Below the pieces are notes generated by a model. The model had not been told where the DNA came from, did not search any database, and worked only from the letters and a program-made list of their open reading frames with translations. A stretch of DNA of 12,787 nucleotides, taken from an uncultured Lachnospiraceae bacterium (GTDB lineage: Bacteria > Bacillota > Clostridia > Lachnospirales > Lachnospiraceae). The DNA lies in contig USSP01000018.1 in assembly GCA_900557385.1 (NCBI GenBank), positions 1-12,787 on the forward strand. Direction: 5' to 3'. The position numbers were made by a program, and so were the translations under genes. Of the stretch, positions 1 to 6,811 are shown piece by piece (the first letter of the stretch is position 1; each line of letters starts with the position of its first letter).

Positions 1-245
1 CACCGGGCAGTCAGATTGTAAACGCGACTCCTGGCGAATGGACATACCGACTGGAAATCCCACAGGATTTAGTCAAGGAAAACAGAAACTTCAAGTTGAT
101 TTGCGTTATGGATCAGACGACAGGGGAAACCGTTGTGCTGGATGATTTAGATGCGGATCCTGCAACTTTTTCCTTTGCAAGTTCTAAAATTCCTTATCAG
201 TGTGCATTGGTTTACCGGGATGCGGAAACCGTCATAGAAAAATAA
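1..245 (+). CDS. C-terminal end of a probable surface or secreted protein (partial, 5' end outside window)
   Basis: The reading frame is open from the left edge (first full codon at base 3) to a TAA at 243-245, giving the last 80 residues of a protein whose start lies outside the window. The piece has alternating hydrophobic residues of beta-strand type and ends with a segment resembling FSFASSKIPYQCALVYRD. That ending, with LDDLDADP shortly before it, resembles the small beta-sandwich modules that close many secreted, repeat-rich surface proteins of Clostridia, where the usual form is close to 'F-T-D-K-F-S-T-Y-A-L-V-Y'. There is no LPxTG or membrane anchor at the end, so if it is exported any attachment must lie upstream. 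It is followed by a hairpin terminator and so is probably not part of the polysaccharide operon. The frame is certain; the function is an inference from a short fragment. Confidence 0.7.
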   Translation, partial: PGSQIVNATPGEWTYRLEIPQDLVKENRNFKLICVMDQTTGETVVLDDLDADPATFSFASSKIPYQCALVYRDAETVIEK

Positions 246-257
246 CCGGAAATTGTG

Positions 258-287
258 AAAGGGCGTGGGTGGTTTACCCACGCCTTT
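258..287 (+). terminator. Rho-independent-type terminator after the upstream gene
   Basis: GGCGTGGGT (262-270) pairs perfectly with ACCCACGCC (276-284) around a five-base loop. The stem can extend outward by a G-T pair and two A-T pairs (259-261 with 285-287). The stem is strong and begins 13 bases after the TAA of the upstream gene. The following T run is short (TTT then GCT), so termination may be incomplete. It separates the surface-protein gene from the promoter of the polysaccharide operon. Confidence 0.75.
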
Positions 288-296
288 GCTATGGAA

Positions 297-325
297 TTGC
301 ACAATCCGGGAAACAATGCTATACT
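297..325 (+). promoter_or_regulatory. Sigma-A type promoter of the polysaccharide operon
   Basis: A -35 box TTGCAC (297-302) is separated by exactly 17 bases from a -10 box TATACT (320-325), which is preceded by TGC (317-319), an extended -10 element. The expected start of transcription is near base 332, giving a leader of only about 26 bases before the ATG at 358, too short for a riboswitch or leader attenuator. GGAG at 348-351 is the ribosome site for the first gene, six bases from the ATG. A six-base inverted repeat, GCTATA (318-323) and TATAGC (336-341), overlaps the -10 box and start site. It could be an operator but is short enough to be chance. No other convincing promoter was found further down the operon. 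Confidence 0.7.
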
Positions 326-357
326 AAAAGATAACTATAGCAAATACGGAGTATGTT

Positions 358-1722
358 ATGAGAAAACATGAATCCTTAAAGCGTGCCACGATTTTATTTT
401 TATCTCTGATCGGTTTGATTCTCCAGACAGCCGTGTACGGTTATTTGTGGTACAATATTTATTTCCCCTATATCAGCTATCGCCTTCCTTTCTGGCAAAA
501 GGGTCACTGGCTGCTTATTTTGCTTTACTTTGCGTTACTTGCATTGTTTTCCCAGACCTATGGTGGTACGAAAATCGGGTATCTGAAAGGCACGGATGTG
601 TTTTTTTCCCAGTTTTTCGCCCTGCTATGTGTCAATATTATTTCCTATATCCAGCTGTCTCTTATGGCACTGACACTGCTTCGTCCTTCTTATATGCTGT
701 GGGCGGCAGCAGTACAGCTGGCAATTGCCGCAGTCTGGACTTTCCTTTGCCAGAAGGTATACCAACGTATGTTTCCGCCCCGTAAATTGCTTTTGATTTA
801 CGGAGAGCGCCCTATTGAGGATATTATGGGGAAATTTGCCAGCCGGCCGGACAAGTATGATATCGTGAAAAGCATGAATCTGACAGAGGGACTTCCGGCT
901 ATCTATGACGAGATCACGGCAGGCTATGGAGGAATTGTTCTTTGGGATATCCCCATCAGCGTCCGCAATGACCTGCTGAAATACTGCTATAGCAAATACA
1001 TTCGCGTGTATCTGATGCCGAAGATTTCCGATGTCATTGTGCGTGGTGCCGACCCCATTCATCTTTTTGATACACCGATTTTCCTTACCAGGGAATGCTC
1101 CATGACCATTGAGCAGCGCATGGTGAAACGCCTGATCGATGTGGTGTGTTCTTTGATTCTGATCGTGCTGGCATCTCCCTTTATGCTGATTACGGCATTG
1201 GCAGTGAAGCTCTACGATCATGGTCCGGTTTTGTACAAGCAGGTGCGCTGCACCACCGGCGGGAAAGAATTCAAGATTCTGAAATTCAGAAGCATGCGCG
1301 TGGATGCGGAGAAGGACGGCGTGGCAAGATTAGCTTCCCAGAATGATTCCCGCATTACCCCGGTAGGTAAATTTATCCGTAAGGTGCGCCTGGACGAGCT
1401 TCCGCAGCTTTTTAATATTCTGAAGGGGGATATGTCTTTCATTGGACCCAGACCGGAGCGCCCGGAAATTATCAAACAGTATATGGAGGACATGCCGGAG
1501 TTTGCTTTCCGGATGAAGATGAAAGCGGGACTTGCCGGCTATGCCCAGGTATACGGCAAATACAATACCACCCCCTATGATAAATTGAAACTGGATCTGT
1601 TCTATATTGAAAATTATACCGTGTGGCTGGATTTGAAGCTGATGCTTCTGACCTTAAAGATTCTCTTCAAACCGGAAAGCACGGAAGGAATTGATGAGAA
1701 ACAGACCACGGCACTGAAATAA
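358..1722 (+). CDS. Undecaprenyl-phosphate glycosyl phosphotransferase (initiating enzyme, CpsE/WcaJ type)
   Basis: This 454-residue membrane protein should transfer a sugar-1-phosphate from a nucleotide sugar to undecaprenyl phosphate, the first step of repeat-unit assembly. The N-terminal part has about four hydrophobic segments (roughly residues 12-32, 50-66, 83-106 and 112-131). A soluble region of CoA-binding-like fold follows (about 142-240). The C-terminal bacterial sugar transferase domain opens with a membrane hairpin (about 262-282) and carries KFRSM (309-313), the Asp-Glu dyad in RLDELPQ (D346, E347), IGPRPERPE (362-370) and the closing GLAGYAQVYGKY (391-402). These are the catalytic signatures of the polyisoprenyl-phosphate hexose-1-phosphate transferase family, and the length is normal for it. 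It is the first gene after the promoter, with GGAG six bases before the ATG. The sugar (glucose, galactose or an N-acetylated sugar) cannot be read from the sequence. Confidence 0.93.
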   Translation: MRKHESLKRATILFLSLIGLILQTAVYGYLWYNIYFPYISYRLPFWQKGHWLLILLYFALLALFSQTYGGTKIGYLKGTDVFFSQFFALLCVNIISYIQLSLMALTLLRPSYMLWAAAVQLAIAAVWTFLCQKVYQRMFPPRKLLLIYGERPIEDIMGKFASRPDKYDIVKSMNLTEGLPAIYDEITAGYGGIVLWDIPISVRNDLLKYCYSKYIRVYLMPKISDVIVRGADPIHLFDTPIFLTRECSMTIEQRMVKRLIDVVCSLILIVLASPFMLITALAVKLYDHGPVLYKQVRCTTGGKEFKILKFRSMRVDAEKDGVARLASQNDSRITPVGKFIRKVRLDELPQLFNILKGDMSFIGPRPERPEIIKQYMEDMPEFAFRMKMKAGLAGYAQVYGKYNTTPYDKLKLDLFYIENYTVWLDLKLMLLTLKILFKPESTEGIDEKQTTALK

Positions 1723-1740
1723 AAGAAAGGGTAGGAACGC

Positions 1741-2733
1741 ATGGATTTAAAACGTCTGGGCTTACTTGGTTTACGGAAAATCTGGATCGTATTTCTTGCG
1801 GCTTTAACAGGCGCACTTGTGGGGTGCGCCTGTTATCTTGTTGTGCATGTGGTTTATGCACCGGCAAGAGAATACGAAGCAGTGGGGAAACTCTACATTG
1901 ATTTTGCAGAGAAATCCACCGGGGAGGCTTATCAGTACTACAACGGTTATACCTGGGATGATTTAATGAAAACCGATCCGATTTTGAAATACACCATGAC
2001 ACTTTTGCCGGAGGGCTATCAGGAGGCAGAAGTCCGGGAGGCAGTGACTGCGGATATTCTTACCGATATCCGGCTTTTGACCATCACTGTCCGCACCCAT
2101 GATCCTGAGCAGACCAGGGAAATCCTGGATGCTACGGAACAGTCCCTGGTGCATTTTGCCACCACTATCCGGGAATTGGAACAAATTACAGTGTACCGCA
2201 CCACCGAACCGGAGGCTGTGATTTTTGACCTGCAGACAGGCAGAGTGGCAGCAGTCTGTGCCGTTCTTTGTGCCTTAGTTGCTTTCCTTGTACTGTTTCT
2301 GTATTATGCCATGGATGACGCCATTTATCTGCCGGAGGATATCTGTCAGCGGTATGGGTTACCGGTATTGGGCGTGCTGGGTTGGAGAGAAGAGGAACTG
2401 CAGACAAATATGAATTATCGTTATTCCCAGGATAAGGTAGGGCTTCTTTTATTGGAGGAAACCACGGAAAGCGTACCGGAAGTGGCAATACCCGTGGAAA
2501 CCGTCCGGTTCTCCGCAGAAGCGGAACAATACGGGAAACTGCGCAGCTTTGACAAAGTGGTGATACAGGTTCCCTGCGGACGCAAAAATGGCAAGCAGCT
2601 GCAGCATGTACTGGAACAGCTGAAATTGCAGGATTGCCCTGCAGATGCTGTCATTCTTTGTAATGGAGATCGTAAACTTCTGCAGCAATACTATGGAAAA
2701 GAGATGAGGAAAACAGGGAGGAACCCCTTATGA
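1741..2733 (+). CDS. Wzz/CpsC-type chain-length protein with a kinase-like tail lacking the P-loop
   Basis: This 330-residue protein has the layout of a polysaccharide co-polymerase: a short cytoplasmic start, a first membrane helix (about 13-36), an extracytoplasmic region (about 40-165) and a second membrane helix (about 168-189). After it comes DDAIYLPEDICQRYGLPVLG (192-211), the linker usually found between Wzz proteins and their BY-kinase domain. The remaining tail has a stretch, FDKVVIQVPCGRK (270-282) followed by a helix with LEQLKLQD (291-298) and ADAVIL (301-306), that resembles the last strand-helix-strand of BY-kinases. I see no Walker A (GxxxxGKS/T), no Walker A' and no tyrosine cluster, only YY at 317-318. 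The tail is probably a non-catalytic remnant or regulatory module. The ATG at 1741 follows AGGAA (1733-1737), and the stop overlaps the next start by four bases. A strong hairpin lies inside its first codons (1805-1835). The role in chain length is inferred from family and context. Confidence 0.8.
   Translation: MDLKRLGLLGLRKIWIVFLAALTGALVGCACYLVVHVVYAPAREYEAVGKLYIDFAEKSTGEAYQYYNGYTWDDLMKTDPILKYTMTLLPEGYQEAEVREAVTADILTDIRLLTITVRTHDPEQTREILDATEQSLVHFATTIRELEQITVYRTTEPEAVIFDLQTGRVAAVCAVLCALVAFLVLFLYYAMDDAIYLPEDICQRYGLPVLGVLGWREEELQTNMNYRYSQDKVGLLLLEETTESVPEVAIPVETVRFSAEAEQYGKLRSFDKVVIQVPCGRKNGKQLQHVLEQLKLQDCPADAVILCNGDRKLLQQYYGKEMRKTGRNPL
1805..1835 (+). repeat. Perfect 12-bp inverted repeat (RNA hairpin) inside the chain-length gene
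   Basis: TAACAGGCGCAC (1805-1816) and GTGCGCCTGTTA (1824-1835) are exact reverse complements around a seven-base loop. The hairpin lies 64 bases after the ATG of the Wzz-type gene, in codons 22-32, which encode part of the first membrane helix. The transcript would fold into a very stable GC-rich stem. The bases after it (TCTTGTTGTG) are not a clean T run, so it is not a textbook terminator. A pause, a processing site or a block to translation are alternatives. That it exists is seen directly; any function is a guess. Confidence 0.6.
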
Positions 2734-3518
2734 CTCTGCAAATGTTGATTTCCTCAGTGGGGCAGGATGCCCATGCTCTGATTGCAAAAATGCAGCCGGA
2801 GTGTGACTGTATTCTGGTCAATCAGAAGATGCCCTATGGCTATGAAGAATTTGATTACCAAGGGCATCAGATTCGCTGCTTTCAGATGGAGGAAAAAGGT
2901 GTAGGACTTAGCCGTAATCATGCACTGCTCCGGGCAGACAAGGATATCTGTCTTTTTGCAGACGAAGATATTGTATACAAAAAAGGCTATGCCCGGGCAG
3001 TGATGCAGGCCTTTGAAGAACATCCACAGGCAGATATGCTCCTGTTTAATGTGGAGGTGGCACCGGAAAGGCGCACCTACTGGATCGAAAATTTTCATCC
3101 GGTGAGGTTGTATAACTGCGGCCGATATCCGGCTTATAGCTTTGCCCTTCGCACAGAGCGGATGCACGAGTTGAATCTCACCTATCACCTGTGGTTTGGC
3201 GGAGGCGCCAGATACAGTAATGGTGAGGACAGCCTTTTCATCCGGGATTGCATCAAGAAGGGAATGAAGGTGTTTGCCGTACCGGTTACCATCGGCGAAG
3301 AAATCCCCCGTCCTTCCACCTGGTTTAACGGCTATAATGACAAGTTTTTCTATGACAGAGGGGTGCTGTACCACTATCTCTATGGACGGCTGGCGCCCCT
3401 TATGGGAGCCCGTTTCCTATATAAACACGGAAAGACGATGTGTGAGCAGTTCCCCATGGCTCAGGCAAAGCAGTTGATGAAAGCCGGTTATCGGCTGGAA
3501 CCTATGTCGAAGGAGTAA
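2730..3518 (+). CDS. Divergent family 2-like glycosyltransferase with an ADED metal motif
   Basis: This 262-residue soluble protein resembles a Firmicutes group of GT2-like (GT-A fold) transferases found in polysaccharide loci. It has the GVGLSRNHAL segment (57-66), the metal and nucleotide-sugar motif FADEDI (76-81, D78 and D80 as the DxD pair) and NGEDSLF (164-170), where E166 and D167 sit in the position of the catalytic acid/base pair of GT2 enzymes. FGGGARYS (156-163) is also typical of the group. The usual N-terminal signature (VSVIIPVYN and DDGSTD) is missing: the start reads MTLQMLISSVGQDAHALIAK and the loop is ILVNQKMPY. Its likely role is addition of one sugar to the lipid-linked repeat unit on the cytoplasmic face. 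The ATG overlaps the previous stop (ATGA at 2730-2733) and AGGGAGG (2715-2721) precedes it by eight bases, so translation is probably coupled. Donor and acceptor are unknown. Confidence 0.78.
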   Translation: MTLQMLISSVGQDAHALIAKMQPECDCILVNQKMPYGYEEFDYQGHQIRCFQMEEKGVGLSRNHALLRADKDICLFADEDIVYKKGYARAVMQAFEEHPQADMLLFNVEVAPERRTYWIENFHPVRLYNCGRYPAYSFALRTERMHELNLTYHLWFGGGARYSNGEDSLFIRDCIKKGMKVFAVPVTIGEEIPRPSTWFNGYNDKFFYDRGVLYHYLYGRLAPLMGARFLYKHGKTMCEQFPMAQAKQLMKAGYRLEPMSKE

Positions 3519-3523
3519 AGAAG

Positions 3524-4642
3524 ATGCTCTTTTATATTGCATTGACTACCATCACGGTTCTCTTTGCAGGGCTGGTGTGTAGTAAACGGATGCCCTCCCG
3601 TTTCCTGACAGGAGGGGAACAGATGGCACTTCCCCAACAGGCAAGCCGGCTGACCAGACAGCAGACCATCAACGGTCTGGCGTTAACCTTGATTTTCCTG
3701 CTTTTGTTTGGCGTTTCTGCTTTTCGTACCGGTATCGGAAATGACTATGAACGGTATGTGGAATTTGTCCATCTTATTGAATACAATCAGGTAGTGCCTA
3801 CGGAAATCGGCTTTAATGGACTGGTAAGACTGATTAATACCTTGTCCGGCTTTGAAAATGCAAAGCTGATGTTTGCCATCTATGCTTTTGTGACTGTTTT
3901 ACTGTTTCTGGTGGGGATGATGCGCCAGAGCCTGGATTTCCCCCTCACCTTTTTCCTGTTTATGACCCTGGGCTACTATTTCCAGACCATGAACACGGTG
4001 CGGTATTATCTGGCACTGGCAATCGCTTTCCTTTGTCTGGGATATGTGCAAAAGAAACAGTATGGACGGTTTGTCCTGATGGTGCTGTTAGGCTCTATGT
4101 TTCATAAGTCCCTGCTGGTAATCCTTCCCCTGTATTTACTGGCAACGTTAGATTGGAAGAAATGGATGCTGGCGGCAGCAGGGGTGCTCTGCATTAGTTT
4201 CCTGCTTTTTAGGGATTTTTATCTGAATGTGGTGGTGCTTTTGTATCCCTCTTATAAAGATACGGAATATCTGGAGGGAGGAACCAGCATTCCCAATATC
4301 CTGCGATGCCTGGCAGTGCTGGCGCTCAGCCTGCTCTATTACCGGAAATGTGTGAAGGGCAATAAGGAGAATCTGTTTTATTTCTATCTGAACCTGGGAG
4401 CCTGTGTGCTGTATACCTGCTGTTCGTTTCTCCCTATTATTTCCAGGATCGGTTATTATCTGACCATCAGCCACATTCTCTTTTTGCCGGCTCTCTTACA
4501 GGGAATGGAGGAAAAGGAAAAGAAATTCTGGCGGGGGATGATCATTCTGGCAGGAATCGTATATTTTGGAATGTTTTTGTTCAAAGCCGGGGATGTGAAC
4601 GTGGGATTACTTCCCTATGAGACCTGGCTGTTTCGATTGTGA
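3524..4642 (+). CDS. EpsG/Wzy-type polysaccharide polymerase
   Basis: This 372-residue protein is very hydrophobic, with about ten predicted membrane segments (for example 2-19, 51-68, 115-132, 140-152, 161-176, 183-208, 214-229, 259-273, 285-304, 312-328 and 337-354). It carries the pattern of the EpsG family: FRTGIGNDYERY (67-78), TEIGFNGL (93-100), a helix with MNTVRYYLALAIAF (156-169) and the SMFHKSLLVILPLYLL segment (191-206). In known systems the polymerase joins flipped lipid-linked repeat units on the outer face of the membrane. The conserved arginines (R68, R160, R308) and H194 are plausible functional residues. The ATG at 3524 has AGGAG (3511-3515) eight bases upstream, and this site overlaps the end of the preceding gene. 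An O-antigen ligase-like role is less likely, because the fold signature is EpsG rather than WaaL. Linkage and repeat unit cannot be predicted. Confidence 0.85.
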   Translation: MLFYIALTTITVLFAGLVCSKRMPSRFLTGGEQMALPQQASRLTRQQTINGLALTLIFLLLFGVSAFRTGIGNDYERYVEFVHLIEYNQVVPTEIGFNGLVRLINTLSGFENAKLMFAIYAFVTVLLFLVGMMRQSLDFPLTFFLFMTLGYYFQTMNTVRYYLALAIAFLCLGYVQKKQYGRFVLMVLLGSMFHKSLLVILPLYLLATLDWKKWMLAAAGVLCISFLLFRDFYLNVVVLLYPSYKDTEYLEGGTSIPNILRCLAVLALSLLYYRKCVKGNKENLFYFYLNLGACVLYTCCSFLPIISRIGYYLTISHILFLPALLQGMEEKEKKFWRGMIILAGIVYFGMFLFKAGDVNVGLLPYETWLFRL

Positions 4643-4662
4643 TAAGTGCAGTTCCGTATCAT

Positions 4663-4677
4663 GAGGTAATGGGTGTG
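4663..4677 (+). promoter_or_regulatory. Ribosome site that favours the GTG start at 4675
   Basis: GAGG at 4663-4666 is followed eight bases later by GTG at 4675-4677. The in-frame ATG at 4669 is only two bases from GAGG. Choosing 4675 leaves a 32-base gap after the polymerase gene; choosing 4639 would give a four-base GTGA overlap of the kind seen elsewhere in this operon, so the alternative is not excluded. Confidence 0.5.
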
Positions 4678-5478
4678 AATTTTTCACTATTGGTGGTATG
4701 CCTGAATGCAGGCGAAAAATTAAAACAAACCATAGACAGTATTTTGATACAGACCTATGGAAATTATGAGGTCATTGTGAAAGACGGCGGTTCCACTGAC
4801 GGCTCGGTGGAAAAACTGGAAGAAAGGATCTCCGGGAGTGGTGAGAACCGAATCCGCATCGTACGTGAGAAGGATGCGGGCATTTATGATGCCATGAACC
4901 AGGCCTGTTCCTATATGACGGGAGAGTATTGCCTGTTTTTGAACTGTGGGGACTACTTTTATTCCGGACAGGTGCTGGAACAGTTTGCCGAGGCAATCGG
5001 GACAGAACGGAAGAAGCATATTTTCTATGGAAACCGCTATCAGGCATTAAGCGGTTCTGTTGAATATGCGGCACCGCAGATCAATGCCTTTACCTGCTAT
5101 CGGAATATTCCATGTCATCAGACCTGCTTTTATTCTACCGATCTGTTTCAGGAGAGACAGTACCGTCCACAGTACAGAGTACGGGCAGATTATGAACATT
5201 TCCTGTGGTGTTATTTCGAGAAAAAGGCGCAGTTTACCTATGTGCCCACCTGTGTGGTATCCTATGAGGGCGGTGGTTTCTCTGAGACAAGGGAGAACGA
5301 AAGACAGTCTGCCAGGGAACATCGGGAGATCACGGGGATATATATGACCCTGGGACAGCGTTTCCGGTATCGAACCTATTTAATTCTCACACTGGCACCT
5401 TTACGGCATGCACTGGCCACCAATCCCAAATTTGCGGACGCATATAATAACATTGTGAAAAAATTTTATCATCGATAG
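4675..5478 (+). CDS. Family 2 glycosyltransferase (WcaA/WcaE-like), GTG start
   Basis: This soluble GT-A fold transferase begins with FSLLVVCLNAG, then has KDGGSTDGS (residues 36-44 of the 267-residue form), the EKDAGIYDAMN segment (65-75), LFLNCGDYFY (87-96, standing in place of the usual DxD) and, further on, PCHQTCFY (146-153) and RADYEHFLW (170-178). This combination marks the GT2 branch common in capsule loci, with homologues resembling colanic-acid transferases such as WcaE. It should add one sugar to the growing repeat unit. The start is ambiguous. The frame opens at a GTG at 4639 that overlaps the polymerase stop (GTGA), and an ATG at 4669 is also in frame. I prefer the GTG at 4675, because GAGG (4663-4666) stands eight bases before it and the resulting N-terminus fits the family. 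GAGG is too close to serve the ATG, and the 4639 GTG has no good site. Confidence 0.85.
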   Translation: MNFSLLVVCLNAGEKLKQTIDSILIQTYGNYEVIVKDGGSTDGSVEKLEERISGSGENRIRIVREKDAGIYDAMNQACSYMTGEYCLFLNCGDYFYSGQVLEQFAEAIGTERKKHIFYGNRYQALSGSVEYAAPQINAFTCYRNIPCHQTCFYSTDLFQERQYRPQYRVRADYEHFLWCYFEKKAQFTYVPTCVVSYEGGGFSETRENERQSAREHREITGIYMTLGQRFRYRTYLILTLAPLRHALATNPKFADAYNNIVKKFYHR

Positions 5479-5497
5479 TAAAGAGGCAGAAGCAGGA

Positions 5498-6811
5498 ATG
5501 CGTGTATTATGGATTTGTAATCAGATGCCACCGGTAGTGGCAGAAAGTCTGGGATTGCAGCCCACCAATAAAGAGGGCTGGATCACCGGTATTTTGGAAC
5601 AGATTAAGAAAGAAAAAGCAAAGCGGGATGTGGAAATCGGTATTTGCTTTCCCATTCCGGACAGCCTGAAAAAAGTTTATGAATCCCAGGATGGAGAAGG
5701 AAAAGAGCTTCTTCAGGGAGAGGCACAGGGCTTTCCTTATTTTGGAATCATACAGGACAACGTAAACCTTCATTTCTATGATTTTAAGGTGGAGCGCCAG
5801 ATCGAGCAGATCATCCGATTGTTTCAACCGGATATGCTCCATATCTTTGGAACGGAATATCCCCATGCCCTGGCGGCGGCGAAAGCTTTCGGAAAGCCAC
5901 AGCGGATTCTGGTGGGACTGCAGGGAATCATGAGTGCCTGTGCGGATGCCTACTTTGCCGATTTGCCGGAAAAAATCATCAAACGCTTTACCTTCCGGGA
6001 TTGGCTGAAACGGGATAACATTCAGGAGCAACAGGAAAAGTTTGCGCTCCGTGCAGAACATGAGACGCAGCTGCTGCGATTGGCAGATCACGTGACCGGG
6101 CGGACGGCGTTTGACCAAAAGGCTGCTTTACGGGTACATCCCTCCATACAGTATCATTTTATGAATGAAACCATGCGAAGCAATTTCTATGACGGAGAAA
6201 CATGGAAAGAGGAAAGTTGCAAACCTCATCAGATTTTTGTCAGTCAGGGCAATTATCCATTGAAGGGACTGCACAAGGTGATCGAAGCGTTGCCTCTGAT
6301 CCGTGAGATGTATCCGGATGTGACGGTGCATGTGGCGGGAGATGTGATTACTGCCCATCATACCTGGAAAGAAAAAATAAAGCTTTCCTCTTACGGAAAA
6401 TATCTGCTGGAATTGATGAAAAAATACCAATGCACCGGACAGGTTTCATTCCTCGGTAAACTGGATGCGGATCAGATGAAGCAGGAGTTTTTACATGCCC
6501 ATGTGTTTGTCTGTGCCTCATCTATGGAGAACTCTTCCAATTCCATCGGAGAAGCCATGCTGCTGGGGGTACCGGTGGTAAGCTCCAGGGTTGGAGGACT
6601 GGAAAGTCTTCTCACCGATGAAAAAGAGGGACTTTTTTATGAATTTTCCGATGAAAAGGAACTTGCCAGACGGGTGATGCGTGTTTTTGAGGATGCGGAT
6701 CTGGAAAATGAATTATCGCGAAATGCCAGAGCGCGGGCACTGGAGACCCATGATCCACAGAAAAATTTTGCACGTTTAATGGAAATTTATCAGGAGATTC
6801 TTCACCCATGA
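5498..6811 (+). CDS. Family 4 (group 1) glycosyltransferase
   Basis: This 437-residue GT-B enzyme is a likely retaining transferase that adds a sugar to the repeat unit. The N-terminal domain starts MRVLWICNQMPP, includes LHIFGTEYPHA (114-124), where a His-containing acceptor-side loop is usual, and runs to about residue 235. The C-terminal nucleotide-sugar domain begins near IFVSQGNYPLKGLHKVIEAL (246-265) and carries the EX7E motif E344/E352 in SMENSSNSIGEAM (342-354), followed by GVPVVSSRVGG (357-367). It has no signal peptide and no membrane helix, so it is cytoplasmic or peripheral. The ATG at 5498 has GAGG (5483-5486) 11 bases upstream, and the stop overlaps the next start by four bases (ATGA, 6808-6811). 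The N-terminal half is only weakly like well-known members, so sugar and linkage cannot be told. Confidence 0.88.
   Translation: MRVLWICNQMPPVVAESLGLQPTNKEGWITGILEQIKKEKAKRDVEIGICFPIPDSLKKVYESQDGEGKELLQGEAQGFPYFGIIQDNVNLHFYDFKVERQIEQIIRLFQPDMLHIFGTEYPHALAAAKAFGKPQRILVGLQGIMSACADAYFADLPEKIIKRFTFRDWLKRDNIQEQQEKFALRAEHETQLLRLADHVTGRTAFDQKAALRVHPSIQYHFMNETMRSNFYDGETWKEESCKPHQIFVSQGNYPLKGLHKVIEALPLIREMYPDVTVHVAGDVITAHHTWKEKIKLSSYGKYLLELMKKYQCTGQVSFLGKLDADQMKQEFLHAHVFVCASSMENSSNSIGEAMLLGVPVVSSRVGGLESLLTDEKEGLFYEFSDEKELARRVMRVFEDADLENELSRNARARALETHDPQKNFARLMEIYQEILHP

Noticed and set aside
335..999. A perfect 13-base direct repeat, CTATAGCAAATAC, at 335-347 (leader) and 987-999 (first gene).
   Set aside because: About one exact 13-base match is expected by chance in a window of this length, and the second copy encodes ordinary residues of the phosphotransferase.
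1741..2733. Annotation of the second gene as an active tyrosine kinase.
   Set aside because: Only the membrane part, the linker and a short terminal element are kinase-like; no ATP-binding motif is present.
5507..6118. A 203-residue open frame on the - strand inside the 5498-6811 transferase, and similar long - strand frames such as 625-1221 and 2754-3374.
   Set aside because: They lie wholly inside well-supported genes, have no recognisable domain, are rich in residues expected from reading the opposite strand, and have no convincing ribosome sites or promoters.
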